In this document: piece by piece, positions 41,885 to 50,705 of the stretch
Numbering within the stretch: position 1 is the stretch's first letter
Layout of the letters: each line of letters opens with the position of its first letter
Source of the DNA: Microbacterium sp. Au-Mic1
GTDB lineage: Bacteria > Actinomycetota > Actinomycetes > Actinomycetales > Microbacteriaceae
DNA length: 64,000 nucleotides
Direction of reading: 5' to 3'
Assembly (NCBI RefSeq): GCF_021341785.1
Contig: NZ_JAJTTF010000016.1
Coordinates: 38,541-102,540, forward strand
Made by a program: the position numbers and the translations under genes
The notes under the pieces: model-generated
Seen by the model: only the letters and a program-made list of their open reading frames with translations
Databases searched by the model: none
Told to the model about the DNA's origin: nothing

Positions 41885-42826
41885 GTGCGTCTCGGAGTGC
41901 TCGACATCGGATCCAACACCGTCCACCTGCTCGCCGCCGACGTGCACCCGGGCGGCCGGCCGCTCGCGACCACGAGCGATCGCACGGTCCTGCGGCTTAT
42001 GCGGTTCCTCACGCCGTCCGGAGCGATCAGCGAGGAGGGCGTGCAGGCGCTCGAGGCCGCCGTGACTCAGGCTCGGACGGTCGCCGCGCAGCAGCGGGTC
42101 GACGCGCTGCTCGCCACGGCGACGAGCGCCGTCCGTGAGGCCGCGAACGGCGTCGAGGTGATCGCCCGGGTCGAAGCCGCGCTCGGGCAGCCGCTGCAGG
42201 TGCTCGACGGCGAGACCGAGGCACGGCTGACATTCCTCGCGGTGCGACGCTGGTTCGGCTGGGCGGCCGGGCAGATCCTGCTGTTCGACATCGGCGGCGG
42301 ATCCTTCGAGATGGCGGCCGGATCCGAGGAGCTCCCCGACATCGCCGCCTCGGTGCCGCTCGGTGCCGGACGCTCCACGCTGATGTTCCTGCCCGACGAC
42401 CCGCCCGGCGAAGACGCCGTGGAGCGCCTCCGCGAGCACGCGGCCGACGTGTTCGCGCCCGTCGCGGCCCGGTTCTCGACGCTCCCCCGCCCGGAGCATG
42501 TGGTCGGCTCGTCCAAGGCGATCCGGTCGCTCGCCCGCCTCGTCGGCTATCAGGCACCGGGCTGGTCGGGATCCGAGCGGATGCTGCTGCCGCGTCAGGC
42601 GCTGGGATCCTGGATCCCACGTCTCGCGCGCCTGCCCGCGTCCGCGCGGCAGGAGCTGCCTGGTATCACCCCGGACCGCACGTTCCAGATCGTGGCAGCC
42701 GCGGTCGTGCTGCACACCGCGATGACGGCGATGCAGGTCGACGAGCTCGAGGTCTCCCCGTGGGCCCTGCGCGAGGGCGTGCTGCTGCGCTACATCGAGG
42801 ATCGCGCCCGCGACGGCGACGCCTGA
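41885..42826 (+). CDS. Ppx/GppA-type phosphatase
   Basis: A 313-residue member of the exopolyphosphatase/guanosine pentaphosphatase family (actin-like ATPase fold). VLDIGSNTVHLLAAD is the first phosphate-binding motif, TATSAVREAANG and LFDIGGGSFEMAAG are the second and third. Actinobacteria usually carry two such short proteins; one hydrolyses polyphosphate and the other pppGpp, and sequence alone does not decide here. A leaderless -10 lies before the GTG. The LMW phosphatase gene follows after 42 bases but has its own -10. Confidence 0.9.
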   Translation: MRLGVLDIGSNTVHLLAADVHPGGRPLATTSDRTVLRLMRFLTPSGAISEEGVQALEAAVTQARTVAAQQRVDALLATATSAVREAANGVEVIARVEAALGQPLQVLDGETEARLTFLAVRRWFGWAAGQILLFDIGGGSFEMAAGSEELPDIAASVPLGAGRSTLMFLPDDPPGEDAVERLREHAADVFAPVAARFSTLPRPEHVVGSSKAIRSLARLVGYQAPGWSGSERMLLPRQALGSWIPRLARLPASARQELPGITPDRTFQIVAAAVVLHTAMTAMQVDELEVSPWALREGVLLRYIEDRARDGDA

Positions 42827-42856
42827 GAAGCCGGTCCCCGACGGATCCGGATCCCC

Positions 42857-42862
42857 TACCCT
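42857..42862 (+). promoter_or_regulatory. -10 box TACCCT of leaderless LMW phosphatase gene
   Basis: TACCCT lies six bases upstream of the ATG at 42869. Confidence 0.55.
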
Positions 42863-42868
42863 GGTGTC

Positions 42869-43744
42869 ATGAACGACGCGAGTGATCTGGGGACACCGCG
42901 CGGCGAATCGCCGATGCCGCTCTCCCGAAAAGAGCTGCGACAGCGCCGCGAGGCCGCCGCCATCGCCGGGGCGTCCGGCCCGCACGTCGATCAGGCGGCG
43001 GATGGAGCCGGGCAGTCTCCGACACCGCACGCCGCAGGATCCCTCGCGGTACCGGCCTCGACGGAACCCACCCCGACCGAGGATCCCACGAGCCCCCCGG
43101 GCGGTGTCTCATTCGGATCGCTCGCCGGCATGTTCGCCGCCCCGGCCGAGGAGTCGTCGCCGCGGCCCACCGTCCTCACCGTCTGCACGGGGAACATCTG
43201 CCGCTCGCCGCTCGCCGAGTCGCTGCTGCGCACCCGGCTCGCCGAGCTCGATCTGCGCGTGCACAGCGCCGGCACGCACGGCATGGTCGGGCACGCGATG
43301 ACCGACCCCGCCCAGAAGCTCGCGCACGATCGCGGCGTCGACGCCGGCGTCACCGCCGCGCATCGCGCCAGGCTGCTCACCGAACCGCTGCTCGACGACG
43401 CCGATCTGGTGCTCACGATGACCTCGGAGCAGCGCGACTACGCGGTGCAGATGCTGCCCCGCCGCCTGCACCGTGTCTTCCCGGTGCGCGAGTTCGCCCG
43501 TCTCGCACAGGGAGTCACCGATGCACAGGTGCGAACCATCGCCGATCGTGCCGGATCGGATCCGCGTCGAAGACTGGTCGCGGTCGTCGAGACGATCTCC
43601 GATCGCCGGGGCGGATCCGCGCCGAAGGACGAGGACGTGATCGACCCTTACCGGCGCTCGACCGAGGTGTACGAGGAGTCGGCCGCGCAGCTGACGCCCG
43701 CCCTCGCCGAGGTGGAGCGCGTCATCCGGGCGGCGCTGGCGTAG
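42869..43744 (+). CDS. Low-molecular-weight protein tyrosine phosphatase with long disordered N-terminus
   Basis: A 291-residue protein. The catalytic domain starts near residue 100 with VLTVCTGNICRSPLAESLL, the C-x5-R-S loop (Cys106, Arg112). The acid loop DVIDPYRRS lies at about 250. The first ~99 residues are Pro/Ser/Thr-rich and probably disordered, which is not usual for these ~150-residue enzymes. Such phosphatases reverse bacterial tyrosine kinases of the Wzc/CpsD type, and one is encoded at 45873-47351, so a kinase-phosphatase pair controlling polysaccharide export is likely. Confidence 0.88.
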   Translation: MNDASDLGTPRGESPMPLSRKELRQRREAAAIAGASGPHVDQAADGAGQSPTPHAAGSLAVPASTEPTPTEDPTSPPGGVSFGSLAGMFAAPAEESSPRPTVLTVCTGNICRSPLAESLLRTRLAELDLRVHSAGTHGMVGHAMTDPAQKLAHDRGVDAGVTAAHRARLLTEPLLDDADLVLTMTSEQRDYAVQMLPRRLHRVFPVREFARLAQGVTDAQVRTIADRAGSDPRRRLVAVVETISDRRGGSAPKDEDVIDPYRRSTEVYEESAAQLTPALAEVERVIRAALA

Positions 43745-43946
43745 GCGCGGACGAGGCCGGCCGGCGGATCCTGCGGGCGCGGGAGCCTCCGGGCGATTCG
43801 AACTCGGGTCACGGCTGACCGCTGCCCCCGCCGACCGACTCGGGCCGCGCCGGTTCGACGCCGAATGTGCCGACCCGTCATACTGGTCTACTGGGGGCGG
43901 TACTATGTCGGCACTTTCACGTTCGAAAGGGCACCTCTCCCCTGTG

Positions 43947-44780
43947 TCATCTTCTCCCCGCCTGCTCGAGTCGCACCTGGGCCTCACCTCGCACCACGCG
44001 GGATTGATCAGCACGCGCACCTTCCGCTCGATCTATGTCACCGTGCATCGCCCGCAGCGCCTGCACTGGACGTGGTCGGCCGTCGAGCCGGCGGATCCGC
44101 ACGCCGTCGTGCTCTTCCCGAGCGGCGAGGGACCCGATGGATCCGCGCTGCCGGTCGGCCGCTTCGTTCCTCCGCAGGCGGACGAGACGATCGAGTGGAA
44201 CGCCTCGAACGACGTCGTCGCGGTGTGGGTGCCCGTCGAAACCTTGCGGGACTTCGTGCACGATGCCCCCCTGCGACCGCTCGTGCTGCAGCCGACGCCG
44301 ATGGTCCTGGCGTTCCGCGCGTTCACTCTGGCGATCGCACGCAATGCGGAGGACACCACGTCGATCTCGCGGTACGCGATCGAGCGGCTGCTCGCCGAGA
44401 TGGTGTTCGGCACGCTGCTGGAGCTGTACTCCTCGGATCTGCCCGAGCGCGGACAGCCTCCGCTCACGGACCGGGCGCGCTCGGCGATGCTGCTGCACCG
44501 GGAGGATCCGCAGTTCACGATCGCGGAGCTCGCGGCCGAACTGCATGTGTCGCTGCGGCACCTGCAGCGGGCCTTCGCCAAGGTCGGCACCACGCCGGGG
44601 GACGCCCTGCGCCGGATGCGCGTGGAGTTCGCGGAGTCGCTGCTGCGCAACTCGGACTACACCGTGCTCACGATCGAGGAGATCGCGGCGCACTCGGGAT
44701 TCTCCAGCGCGCTGCAGCTGCGCCGCGCCCTGCGCGCCGAGGGCATGCCGTCACCGACGATGATCCGACCGTCCCGCTGA
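43947..44780 (+). CDS. AraC family regulator, paralogue 3
   Basis: A 277-residue AraC/XylS regulator next to the polysaccharide genes. The N-terminal sensor half has HWTWSAVEPADPHAVVLF and NDVVAVWVPVETLRDF. The C-terminal half has helix-turn-helices LAAELHVSLRHLQRAF and IAAHSGFSSALQLRRAL. I chose the GTG at 43947 because it gives exactly the same N-terminal length as the paralogue at 37882 and because TACTAT at 43901 would serve as its -10. The ATG at 43905 (14 residues longer) is the alternative. It is convergent with the HprK-like gene. Confidence 0.83.
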   Translation, partial: SSSPRLLESHLGLTSHHAGLISTRTFRSIYVTVHRPQRLHWTWSAVEPADPHAVVLFPSGEGPDGSALPVGRFVPPQADETIEWNASNDVVAVWVPVETLRDFVHDAPLRPLVLQPTPMVLAFRAFTLAIARNAEDTTSISRYAIERLLAEMVFGTLLELYSSDLPERGQPPLTDRARSAMLLHREDPQFTIAELAAELHVSLRHLQRAFAKVGTTPGDALRRMRVEFAESLLRNSDYTVLTIEEIAAHSGFSSALQLRRALRAEGMPSPTMIRPSR

Positions 44781-44787
44781 GGCTGAC

Positions 44788-45876
44788 TCAGGCCTTGCGG
44801 CTCAGCACTCCGGAGTCGACCAGCTGGTCGATGGCGGCGAGGACCAGCTCCCGCGGATCCCCCTTGTCCGGCCGGCCGAACTCGGCGATGACGTCCTCGA
44901 CGATCCGGTCGAGACCTCGCCCCGCACGCAGCGAGTCCCAGATGGTCGGGGCGATGCCGTCGAGCACGTGCACCCAGCGCTGAGCGAGCACGACCACACG
45001 GTCGCCGCAGCGGATGGCGTCGGACACCGCGGACAGGTCGTACTCGGGGTTCTCCCCGTCCACGGCAGCCGGCTCCCACTCCTCGTGCACCCGGGTGTGG
45101 TCGAGCAGCTGCGGCACGATCGGCGGCACGGTGGACGCATCGGGGTAGGTCAGCCGCACGACGCCGCCGATGCGGTCGCACAGCGCGGCGACGGTCTGCA
45201 GCGGGCGCGGCAACTCGGCGAGGTAGCTCATCTGCGGAGCCAGCTCGGCGATCGCGTCGGGGAACGACACCTGCTCGATGCTCGGCGACGGGTGCTCCGC
45301 ATCCCGTGTGATCAGCACGAGCGCCGTGAGGACGAGGGGCGCGTCCGGCACGGGCTTGAGGCCCGCGGCGTCCGGTGAGAGCTGCTCCTTGGGGCGCCCT
45401 TGCCGCACCACGGACAGCGGCTTGCGGTAGGGCTCGACGGAGAGGTCGGTGCTCAGCGCGATCGTCTCGTCCGAGACGTAGCCGTGCTCGGCGCCCAACG
45501 CCCGGCTGAGCGTGGTCTTGCCGCGACCGGAGGGACCGACGAAGGCCGCGACACGACCGGCCGGATCCGCGACGCCGCAGGCGTGGAACATGAGCATCTC
45601 GCCACTGCGCCGGCCCAGGGCGGCGAGCGTCACGCTGACGGTCAGCGTCTCGGCGAGCTGGTCGGGATCGAGCGTGGCCGAGACGGGCACCGTGTCATCC
45701 GGCTCGATCGTCTCGTCGAACGGCAGCCGCGCACCCTGCCACGAGGCGCGGATCGCGTCGACCGTCGCGTCGTCCAGGTCGTCCGCGAAGGTCACCCTGA
45801 TGCGGGCACCGAGGGCGCTGACGTCGAGCGGGGTGCGAGCGGCGCCGTCCTGCGCGCTCGCCGCCGACACGGTCAC
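44788..45876 (-). CDS. HprK-like kinase with C-terminal PqqD-like domain
   Basis: A 362-residue P-loop protein. After a ~100-residue N-terminal part comes GPSGRGKTT (114-122) and HGYVSDETIAL, which fit the HPr kinase/PEP-carboxykinase-like fold. The last ~75 residues (VVVLAQRWVHVLDGIAPTIWDSLRAG to DSGVLSRKA) have the strand-helix pattern of PqqD-like peptide-binding domains. HprK-related kinases of this sort occur in exopolysaccharide, exosortase and some lasso peptide clusters; substrates are mostly unknown. Its GTG overlaps the stop of the Wzc-like gene by four bases (GTGA), so the two are coupled. A separate PqqD protein and a nucleotidyltransferase lie at 52297-53546. Confidence 0.78.
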   Translation of the reverse strand: MTVSAASAQDGAARTPLDVSALGARIRVTFADDLDDATVDAIRASWQGARLPFDETIEPDDTVPVSATLDPDQLAETLTVSVTLAALGRRSGEMLMFHACGVADPAGRVAAFVGPSGRGKTTLSRALGAEHGYVSDETIALSTDLSVEPYRKPLSVVRQGRPKEQLSPDAAGLKPVPDAPLVLTALVLITRDAEHPSPSIEQVSFPDAIAELAPQMSYLAELPRPLQTVAALCDRIGGVVRLTYPDASTVPPIVPQLLDHTRVHEEWEPAAVDGENPEYDLSAVSDAIRCGDRVVVLAQRWVHVLDGIAPTIWDSLRAGRGLDRIVEDVIAEFGRPDKGDPRELVLAAIDQLVDSGVLSRKA

Positions 45877-47351
45877 GCCGCCTCCGCGTCCCCCCGGCGA
45901 CGGGGCTTGTCTCCGCGCACAGCGCCGGCCGGCAGCTCCTGGTCGTCGTTGCGGTAGTACTCGCCGTGGTACTGGTAGCCGTAGTACGCCGCACCGCTGC
46001 CGCGGCGCGGCACGCGGTTCAGCACGAGGCCGAGCGTGCGGGCGCCGGCGCGCTCGAGGTTGCCGATCGCCTTGCCGAGCACCTCGTAGGTGGTCTTGCC
46101 GACCGTGCCGACGATGACCGCGCCGTCAGCGCTGTGCGCGAGCACGGCGGCATCGGTGACGGGGATGAGCGGGGGCGCGTCGATGATGACGATGGCCTCG
46201 CGGGCGATCGACTTCAGCAGTTCGCGCATACGGGCGGATCCGAGCACCTCGCTCGGGTTCGGCGGCACCTTGCCCGCCGCGACGACGAGCAGCTGGCCGT
46301 TGCCGAAGCGCTGCGCGACTTCGGCGATCGTGGCGCGGCCGGCGAGCACATCGGAGATGCCTGCCCCCTTGGGCAGGCCGAAGACGGTGTCGATCATGGG
46401 CCGGCGCAGGTCGCCGTCGATGAGGACGACCGGCTGTCCGCTGGAGGCCAGGGTGACCGCGAGGTTGGAGGAGATCGTCGACTTGCCGTCACCGGGCAGC
46501 GGGCTCGTGACCACGATGATGCGCGGCGGGTTGTCGACGTCCATGTACTGCAGGTTGGTGCGCAGCTCGCGCATGGCCTCGCCGATGCCGAACAGGTGCG
46601 CGTTGTCGCTGGCGCTGCTCGTGCCACCGTCGAACGGCAGCAGGCGGTTGTCGGCCGTGAACGTCTTCTCTTCGGGGATCGTGCCGACGACGGGCTTCCC
46701 GGTCTCGCGCTCGACCTGCTCGACCGAGCGGACGCGGCGATCGAGGGTGTACCGCAGCAGACCGTAGCCGACGGCCAGGGCGAGGCCGATCAGGCCGCCG
46801 AGGGCGAGCGCGAGCTTGGTGTTCGGCGACGAGGGCGAATCCGGCAGACGCGCGGAGTCGATCGGGCTGAGGAAGACGGCGCCCTTCTTGGCGGGGTCGG
46901 CGGTCTCGAGCCTGTTGACCTCCGCGCCCATCGAGCGCACCCAGGCCTCGGCGATGTCACGGGCCTTCTCGGGGGTGGCCGCGTTCGCGCTGACCTTGAG
47001 CGTGGTCGTGTCGACGGTGTTGGTGACGGTGACCTGCTTCACGAGCTGATCGGCGCTCGTGTCGAGGCTCAGATCCTTGATCACGCCGTCCGCGACCGCG
47101 CGCGACGCACCGAGCGCCACGTAGGTCTTCACGCGACCGGAGGTGAGGGAATTGCCGAGCATGGCGGAGCTGAGGCTGCTGTCGCCCGAGTCGCCGGCAG
47201 TGTTCGCCTGCACGATGGCGGAGGCGTCGGCCGTGTAGACCTTGGGCTGCAGCAGGGTCCATCCGAAGGCGACGGCAACCCCGAGGAGCGTGATGAGGAC
47301 CATCCCGAGCCAGTGCGCGCGGAAGACCCGAAGATACTCACGCAGATCCAT
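45873..47351 (-). CDS. Wzc/CpsCD-like chain-length regulator and tyrosine kinase
   Basis: A 492-residue fused protein of the polysaccharide co-polymerase family. The N-terminal Wzz domain has a first transmembrane helix at ~15-35 and a second at ~180-200 (LALALGGLIGLALAVGYGLL). The cytoplasmic BY-kinase domain has Walker A in SPLPGDGKSTISSNLA, Walker A' LIDGDLRRP and Walker B AIVIIDAPP. The C-terminus carries a Tyr cluster (YYGYQYHGEYY), the usual autophosphorylation site. It controls chain length and export of an exopolysaccharide. An upstream Tat-type secreted protein and a downstream HprK-like kinase flank it. Confidence 0.93.
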   Translation of the reverse strand: MDLREYLRVFRAHWLGMVLITLLGVAVAFGWTLLQPKVYTADASAIVQANTAGDSGDSSLSSAMLGNSLTSGRVKTYVALGASRAVADGVIKDLSLDTSADQLVKQVTVTNTVDTTTLKVSANAATPEKARDIAEAWVRSMGAEVNRLETADPAKKGAVFLSPIDSARLPDSPSSPNTKLALALGGLIGLALAVGYGLLRYTLDRRVRSVEQVERETGKPVVGTIPEEKTFTADNRLLPFDGGTSSASDNAHLFGIGEAMRELRTNLQYMDVDNPPRIIVVTSPLPGDGKSTISSNLAVTLASSGQPVVLIDGDLRRPMIDTVFGLPKGAGISDVLAGRATIAEVAQRFGNGQLLVVAAGKVPPNPSEVLGSARMRELLKSIAREAIVIIDAPPLIPVTDAAVLAHSADGAVIVGTVGKTTYEVLGKAIGNLERAGARTLGLVLNRVPRRGSGAAYYGYQYHGEYYRNDDQELPAGAVRGDKPRRRGDAEAA

Positions 47352-47445
47352 ACGGACTGTTCCCCCTCGCTCCGCTCACCCGGCGAGGGCGATAAATCAA
47401 CGGCCTTTCGATGCTACCGGAAGCGCATTCCCAGGCGCGACATGG

Positions 47446-47480
47446 TGATGGGCCACCCGCGCGACGCGGATGGCCCATCA
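47446..47480 (-). terminator. Terminator of exported protein 3
   Basis: TGATGGGCCA pairs with TGGCCCATCA, and the inner CCGCG/CGCGG extends the stem. It lies nine bases after the stop at 47490. Confidence 0.7.
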
Positions 47481-47489
47481 TCAAAGCTG

Positions 47490-48158
47490 TCAGGCCGGGG
47501 TCGCCGTGCCCGTGAAATTGACTGTTCCCGCCCCGAGGACGACGGTTCCGGTGCCGACTCCGTGGAGATCCCAGTCGAAGCACAGGGAGCACGTGACGGT
47601 GCCTCCCGGCGAGCCCGCGCCGAGGTCGATCGTGAGGAAGACGTCCATGCAGATCTGCAGATGGGTCGGCGCCGGCGAGTAGTCGCCGAGGCTGATCAGC
47701 TTGTTCGGCATCGACACGTTCAGGAACGCGGGAATCGCCGTCAGGACGTTCACCAGACCCAGCGTGCCTGCACCGACCAGGTTCGTCAGAGTCTGCGTGT
47801 ACGTCGTCTGGGGCACGTTGTTTCCGGCGCTCATCGTCAGCGCCGCACTCCTGAAGGTGTAGGTGTACGCCGAGAGGAATCCGGTGGTGCCGCAGTGGGA
47901 GGTGTCGATCCCGAAGGCCGGCACGAGAAGGATCGCCGCCTTGTTGTTGAGGACGACGGCCTGGGAGGTCCACGCTCCGATGATCGGAAGGCCCAGCACC
48001 TGGACGATCCCGGCCGTCATGCACGTCGGACACTGCGGGTTGTTGCTGGCCGCAGCGAGCGGCATCGCAGCGGCAGCCGCCACGACCGGCACGGACCAGG
48101 CGGCGCCCTTCAGAACAGTGCGACGGCCGACCTGCTTGGTGGTCTCGATCTCGGACAT
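47490..48158 (-). CDS. Tat-exported protein of the KGAAWS family, member 3
   Basis: A 222-residue protein with signal GRRTVLKGAAWSVPVV followed by an Ala-rich stretch ending PLAAAS. The mature ~180 residues include a CPTC pair just after cleavage, a further Cys at SHCGTT and others near the C-terminus (QICMDVF, CSLCFDW). This suggests disulphides or metal binding. No domain is recognised. It lies between the Wzc-like gene and a signal peptidase gene read the other way. A terminator separates it from the Wzc-like gene. Confidence 0.75.
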   Translation of the reverse strand: MSEIETTKQVGRRTVLKGAAWSVPVVAAAAAMPLAAASNNPQCPTCMTAGIVQVLGLPIIGAWTSQAVVLNNKAAILLVPAFGIDTSHCGTTGFLSAYTYTFRSAALTMSAGNNVPQTTYTQTLTNLVGAGTLGLVNVLTAIPAFLNVSMPNKLISLGDYSPAPTHLQICMDVFLTIDLGAGSPGGTVTCSLCFDWDLHGVGTGTVVLGAGTVNFTGTATPA

Positions 48159-48365
48159 GCGTCCCCCCAGGAGTGACGAGTAGATTCGGAGCGGACCGAG
48201 GCATCTGCGCCTTCTCGTGCACTGCTTCGTGACCGCACTTCGAGACTGTCGACTCCCTCAGGGTTCTCGCAGGTTGACGTCGCGAGAACGTGCAAAGGCG
48301 TCGTCGGAGCGACGAAACGGAAGCCGGCCGGCCTCTGCGCTCCGGATGCGGCGTCGCACGCCGGG

Positions 48366-48371
48366 CATGAT
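48366..48371 (+). promoter_or_regulatory. -10-like box CATGAT before the signal peptidase gene
   Basis: CATGAT lies six bases upstream of the ATG at 48378. Its first base departs from TANNNT, so the call is weak. Confidence 0.35.
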
Positions 48372-48377
48372 GGACGC

Positions 48378-49115
48378 ATGGCATCCGACACCGCGGCGCC
48401 CGCGCCCGAAGCTGCGCACGTGACGCGGCGTCCGCTCTGGCGACGGATCACCGGCAGCTTCCTGTTCCAGCTGTGCGCGGCGTTCGTCGTCTTCGGGCTC
48501 ATCCTGTCGTTCGTCGCGAAGCCCTACTGGGTCCCGTCCGGATCCATGGAGGAGACCCTCCAGGTCGGCGATCGCGTACTGGTGAACCGGCTCGCCTACC
48601 TCGGCGGGGCGACACCGCACACGGGCGACATCGTCGTGTTCGACGCCGACGAGGCCTGGGACGGCGGCGTCCGTGCACCCGGGAATCCGATCAAGGCCGC
48701 GCTGAGCTGGATCGGCGAGGTGACGGGGTTCGGACCCTCGGGCCCGCACACGCTCATCAAGCGCGTGATCGCCGGCCCCGGGCAGACCGTGAAGTGCTGC
48801 ACCGCCGACGGGCGGCTCATCGTCGACGGCAAGCCGCTGGACGAGCCCTACGTCTTCCAGGACTTCCCGTTCCAGGCAGGTTCGCTCGACTGCACGACGA
48901 CCCCGGCATCGACGCGCTGTCTTCCCGAGGTGACCGTGCCGAAGGACTCCTACCTCGTGATGGGAGACCACCGCTCGAACTCGTCCGACGGCGCGATCCG
49001 TTGCCGTGGCCGCACCGCTCCGGATGCGGGCTGCTGGCGATGGGCCCGCTCCGAGGACATCGTCGGCAGGGCCGCCGTCATCCTCTGGCCGGTAGGCCGG
49101 TGGTCGGGGCTGTAG
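48378..49115 (+). CDS. lepB: Signal peptidase I
   Basis: A 245-residue type I signal peptidase with one N-terminal transmembrane helix (LFQLCAAFVVFGLILSFVA). The catalytic Ser is in VPSGSMEETLQVGDRV and the general base Lys in LIKRVIAGPGQ. VMGDHRSNSSDGAIRCRG is box E. The extracellular domain carries six Cys (CC after QTVK, DCTTT, TRCLP, IRCRG, GCW), unusual for LepB and suggestive of disulphides. Its position next to an exported protein and surface genes suggests a locus-specific peptidase. Its last 38 bases overlap the convergent membrane protein gene. Confidence 0.93.
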   Translation: MASDTAAPAPEAAHVTRRPLWRRITGSFLFQLCAAFVVFGLILSFVAKPYWVPSGSMEETLQVGDRVLVNRLAYLGGATPHTGDIVVFDADEAWDGGVRAPGNPIKAALSWIGEVTGFGPSGPHTLIKRVIAGPGQTVKCCTADGRLIVDGKPLDEPYVFQDFPFQAGSLDCTTTPASTRCLPEVTVPKDSYLVMGDHRSNSSDGAIRCRGRTAPDAGCWRWARSEDIVGRAAVILWPVGRWSGL

Positions 49116-50151
49116 CCTGCGCGCGCCGACCCGCGAGCAGCGGCTTGGGCCGGCCCGAGACGGCGCCCATGATCCACTCGACCGGACCTGTCCCGACGAA
49201 GCGTCCCCACAACCACGCGACGACGAGAGGGAGGACGACAATCGTCACCCAGCCGATCGGCACGTTCTGCGCGGGGTAGCCCCCGATCCCCCGCGCCCAC
49301 AGCGACACGATCCACACATGCAGCAGATACAGGCTGAGCGCGAGCCCGCCCCAGACGCGCAGGGGGGCGAAGATCGCCTCGACGACGGGCTGCCGAGCCG
49401 GAAGCGTCGCCAGGATCACGACGATCGCGTACGTCACGAAGACGAGCCCGACATCATGAAGCGTGTCCGGATACGTCCCTGAGACGAAGCCCGTCAGATG
49501 CAGCCCCTTCTCGAGCACAGGGAGAACGACGTATGCGAGCGGCGCGACCGCGAGCATGATCCACATCGTGCGGTCGCGGCGCAGCCCACCGCGCAGCAGC
49601 AGGGCGCCGAGCAGGAAGAACGGCAGCAGGTTCGTGAGCCGATAGGAGTGCCCGAGCACCGTCCAGTCGGCCAGCCACTGCACCAGGACGTTCTGCGTCA
49701 GGATCTGGGCGACCTGCTCCCGTGCGAACTCGTTCAGCGGTGCGCCGACCGCGACGATCACCGCAAGCACGACGACGAGCGCGCGCGAACGGAGCAGCAG
49801 CATCGGCACCCCGACGATGAGCAGCAGCCCGAGCTGGGGCAGCACGATCACCACCCAGGATCCCCACGTCAGCATCCACAATCCCAGCGCGATGAGCACG
49901 ATGCCGCGGATCGCCTGCTGCAGCAGGGTCGCACCGACCCGTCGGGATCCGTTCCAGATCAGCTGCGCCGACATACCCATCACCAACGCGAACAACGGCG
50001 ACGCGACGTCGTTGACGTTGCCGATCACGAACCGCACCGCGAGCGGGAGCTGAGGCAGGAGCGGGTTGGCGTGCGCGATCAGCATGGCCACGATCGCGAC
50101 GCCACGCAGCACGTCGGGAACGATCAGCCGTTCGGACCGAGTCACAGGCAT
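49078..50151 (-). CDS. Acyltransferase-like membrane protein (DUF1624/DUF418 type)
   Basis: A 357-residue protein with about ten transmembrane helices. The opening VPDVLRGVAIVAMLIAHANP matches the front of membrane acyltransferase-like families (DUF1624 and DUF418, heparan-glucosaminide acetyltransferase-like), with an Arg-Gly motif in helix 1. Family members O-acetylate sugars or carry unknown substrates; in this setting modification of the exopolysaccharide is plausible but unproven. The ATG has GGAGGAG about ten bases upstream. It overlaps the signal peptidase gene tail to tail. Confidence 0.78.
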   Translation of the reverse strand: MPVTRSERLIVPDVLRGVAIVAMLIAHANPLLPQLPLAVRFVIGNVNDVASPLFALVMGMSAQLIWNGSRRVGATLLQQAIRGIVLIALGLWMLTWGSWVVIVLPQLGLLLIVGVPMLLLRSRALVVVLAVIVAVGAPLNEFAREQVAQILTQNVLVQWLADWTVLGHSYRLTNLLPFFLLGALLLRGGLRRDRTMWIMLAVAPLAYVVLPVLEKGLHLTGFVSGTYPDTLHDVGLVFVTYAIVVILATLPARQPVVEAIFAPLRVWGGLALSLYLLHVWIVSLWARGIGGYPAQNVPIGWVTIVVLPLVVAWLWGRFVGTGPVEWIMGAVSGRPKPLLAGRRAQATAPTTGLPARG

Positions 50152-50237
50152 CGCGTCTTCTCCTCCGACGGCACGCTATCGCATCGTCGGAGCGGAGGTC
50201 CGATCCGACGATGCGGGCCGAGCGGTTCGGGCGTCCC

Positions 50238-50495
50238 CTATCGAGCGTCCTCCTGCGCGTCGAGACCCTCTTCGTCCATCTCCGCCGCCGCGGCGAGGAT
50301 CACGGGCAGGCGCCATGCGGCACCGAGCCGCACTCTGCGCGGAGGCAGCTCCTCATCGGGCTGCTCCTCGTCGGACTGCCCTTCTTCGGACTGCTCTCGA
50401 CCGGCATCCGGATCCGACTCGTCGTTCGTTCGCGCCGGTTCGGCGTCCTCGGGCCCCAGTTCGTCGGCGCGACGATCGTCCCAGTTCATCTTCAT
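50238..50495 (-). CDS. 85-residue acidic protein with a signal-like GAAW core
   Basis: A small protein, not recognised. Residues ~5-50 are strongly acidic (many Asp, Glu, plus Gln, Pro and Ser). PPRRVRLGAAWRLPVILAAA follows, then an acidic tail EMDEEGLDAQEDAR. The core strongly resembles the export signal RR-x3-KGAAWS-LPV of four neighbours, but it lies near the C-terminus and is followed by acidic residues, so it cannot work as a normal signal. A TTG six bases before the ATG has better spacing to a GAGGGG site. It lies between the acyltransferase-like and LuxR genes and near PqqD. A peptide substrate or an adaptor of the system are possibilities. Confidence 0.55.
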   Translation of the reverse strand: MKMNWDDRRADELGPEDAEPARTNDESDPDAGREQSEEGQSDEEQPDEELPPRRVRLGAAWRLPVILAAAAEMDEEGLDAQEDAR

Positions 50496-50705
50496 CAGCA
50501 ACGCAGACTTCCCCTCAACAGCTTCCCCTCCCCAGGGGATCCACCGCGGCCCGCCGGGTGACCGGTGCACGCGCGATGAAATCGATGCCGACGACTTCGG
50601 GTCGCCGCCGACGATTCATTCAACGCACGAAATCTGGGAGCTTGCCCTGATCCAGAAGAATTCACCCTCCGCGTCACCCGAAGCGCGCGATGCGGATCCC
50701 GCGGC

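Noticed and set aside
43790..43820. GATTCGAACTC resembling a tRNA T-loop on the minus strand
   Set aside because: The flanking bases cannot form a T stem or an acceptor stem, so this is not a tRNA.
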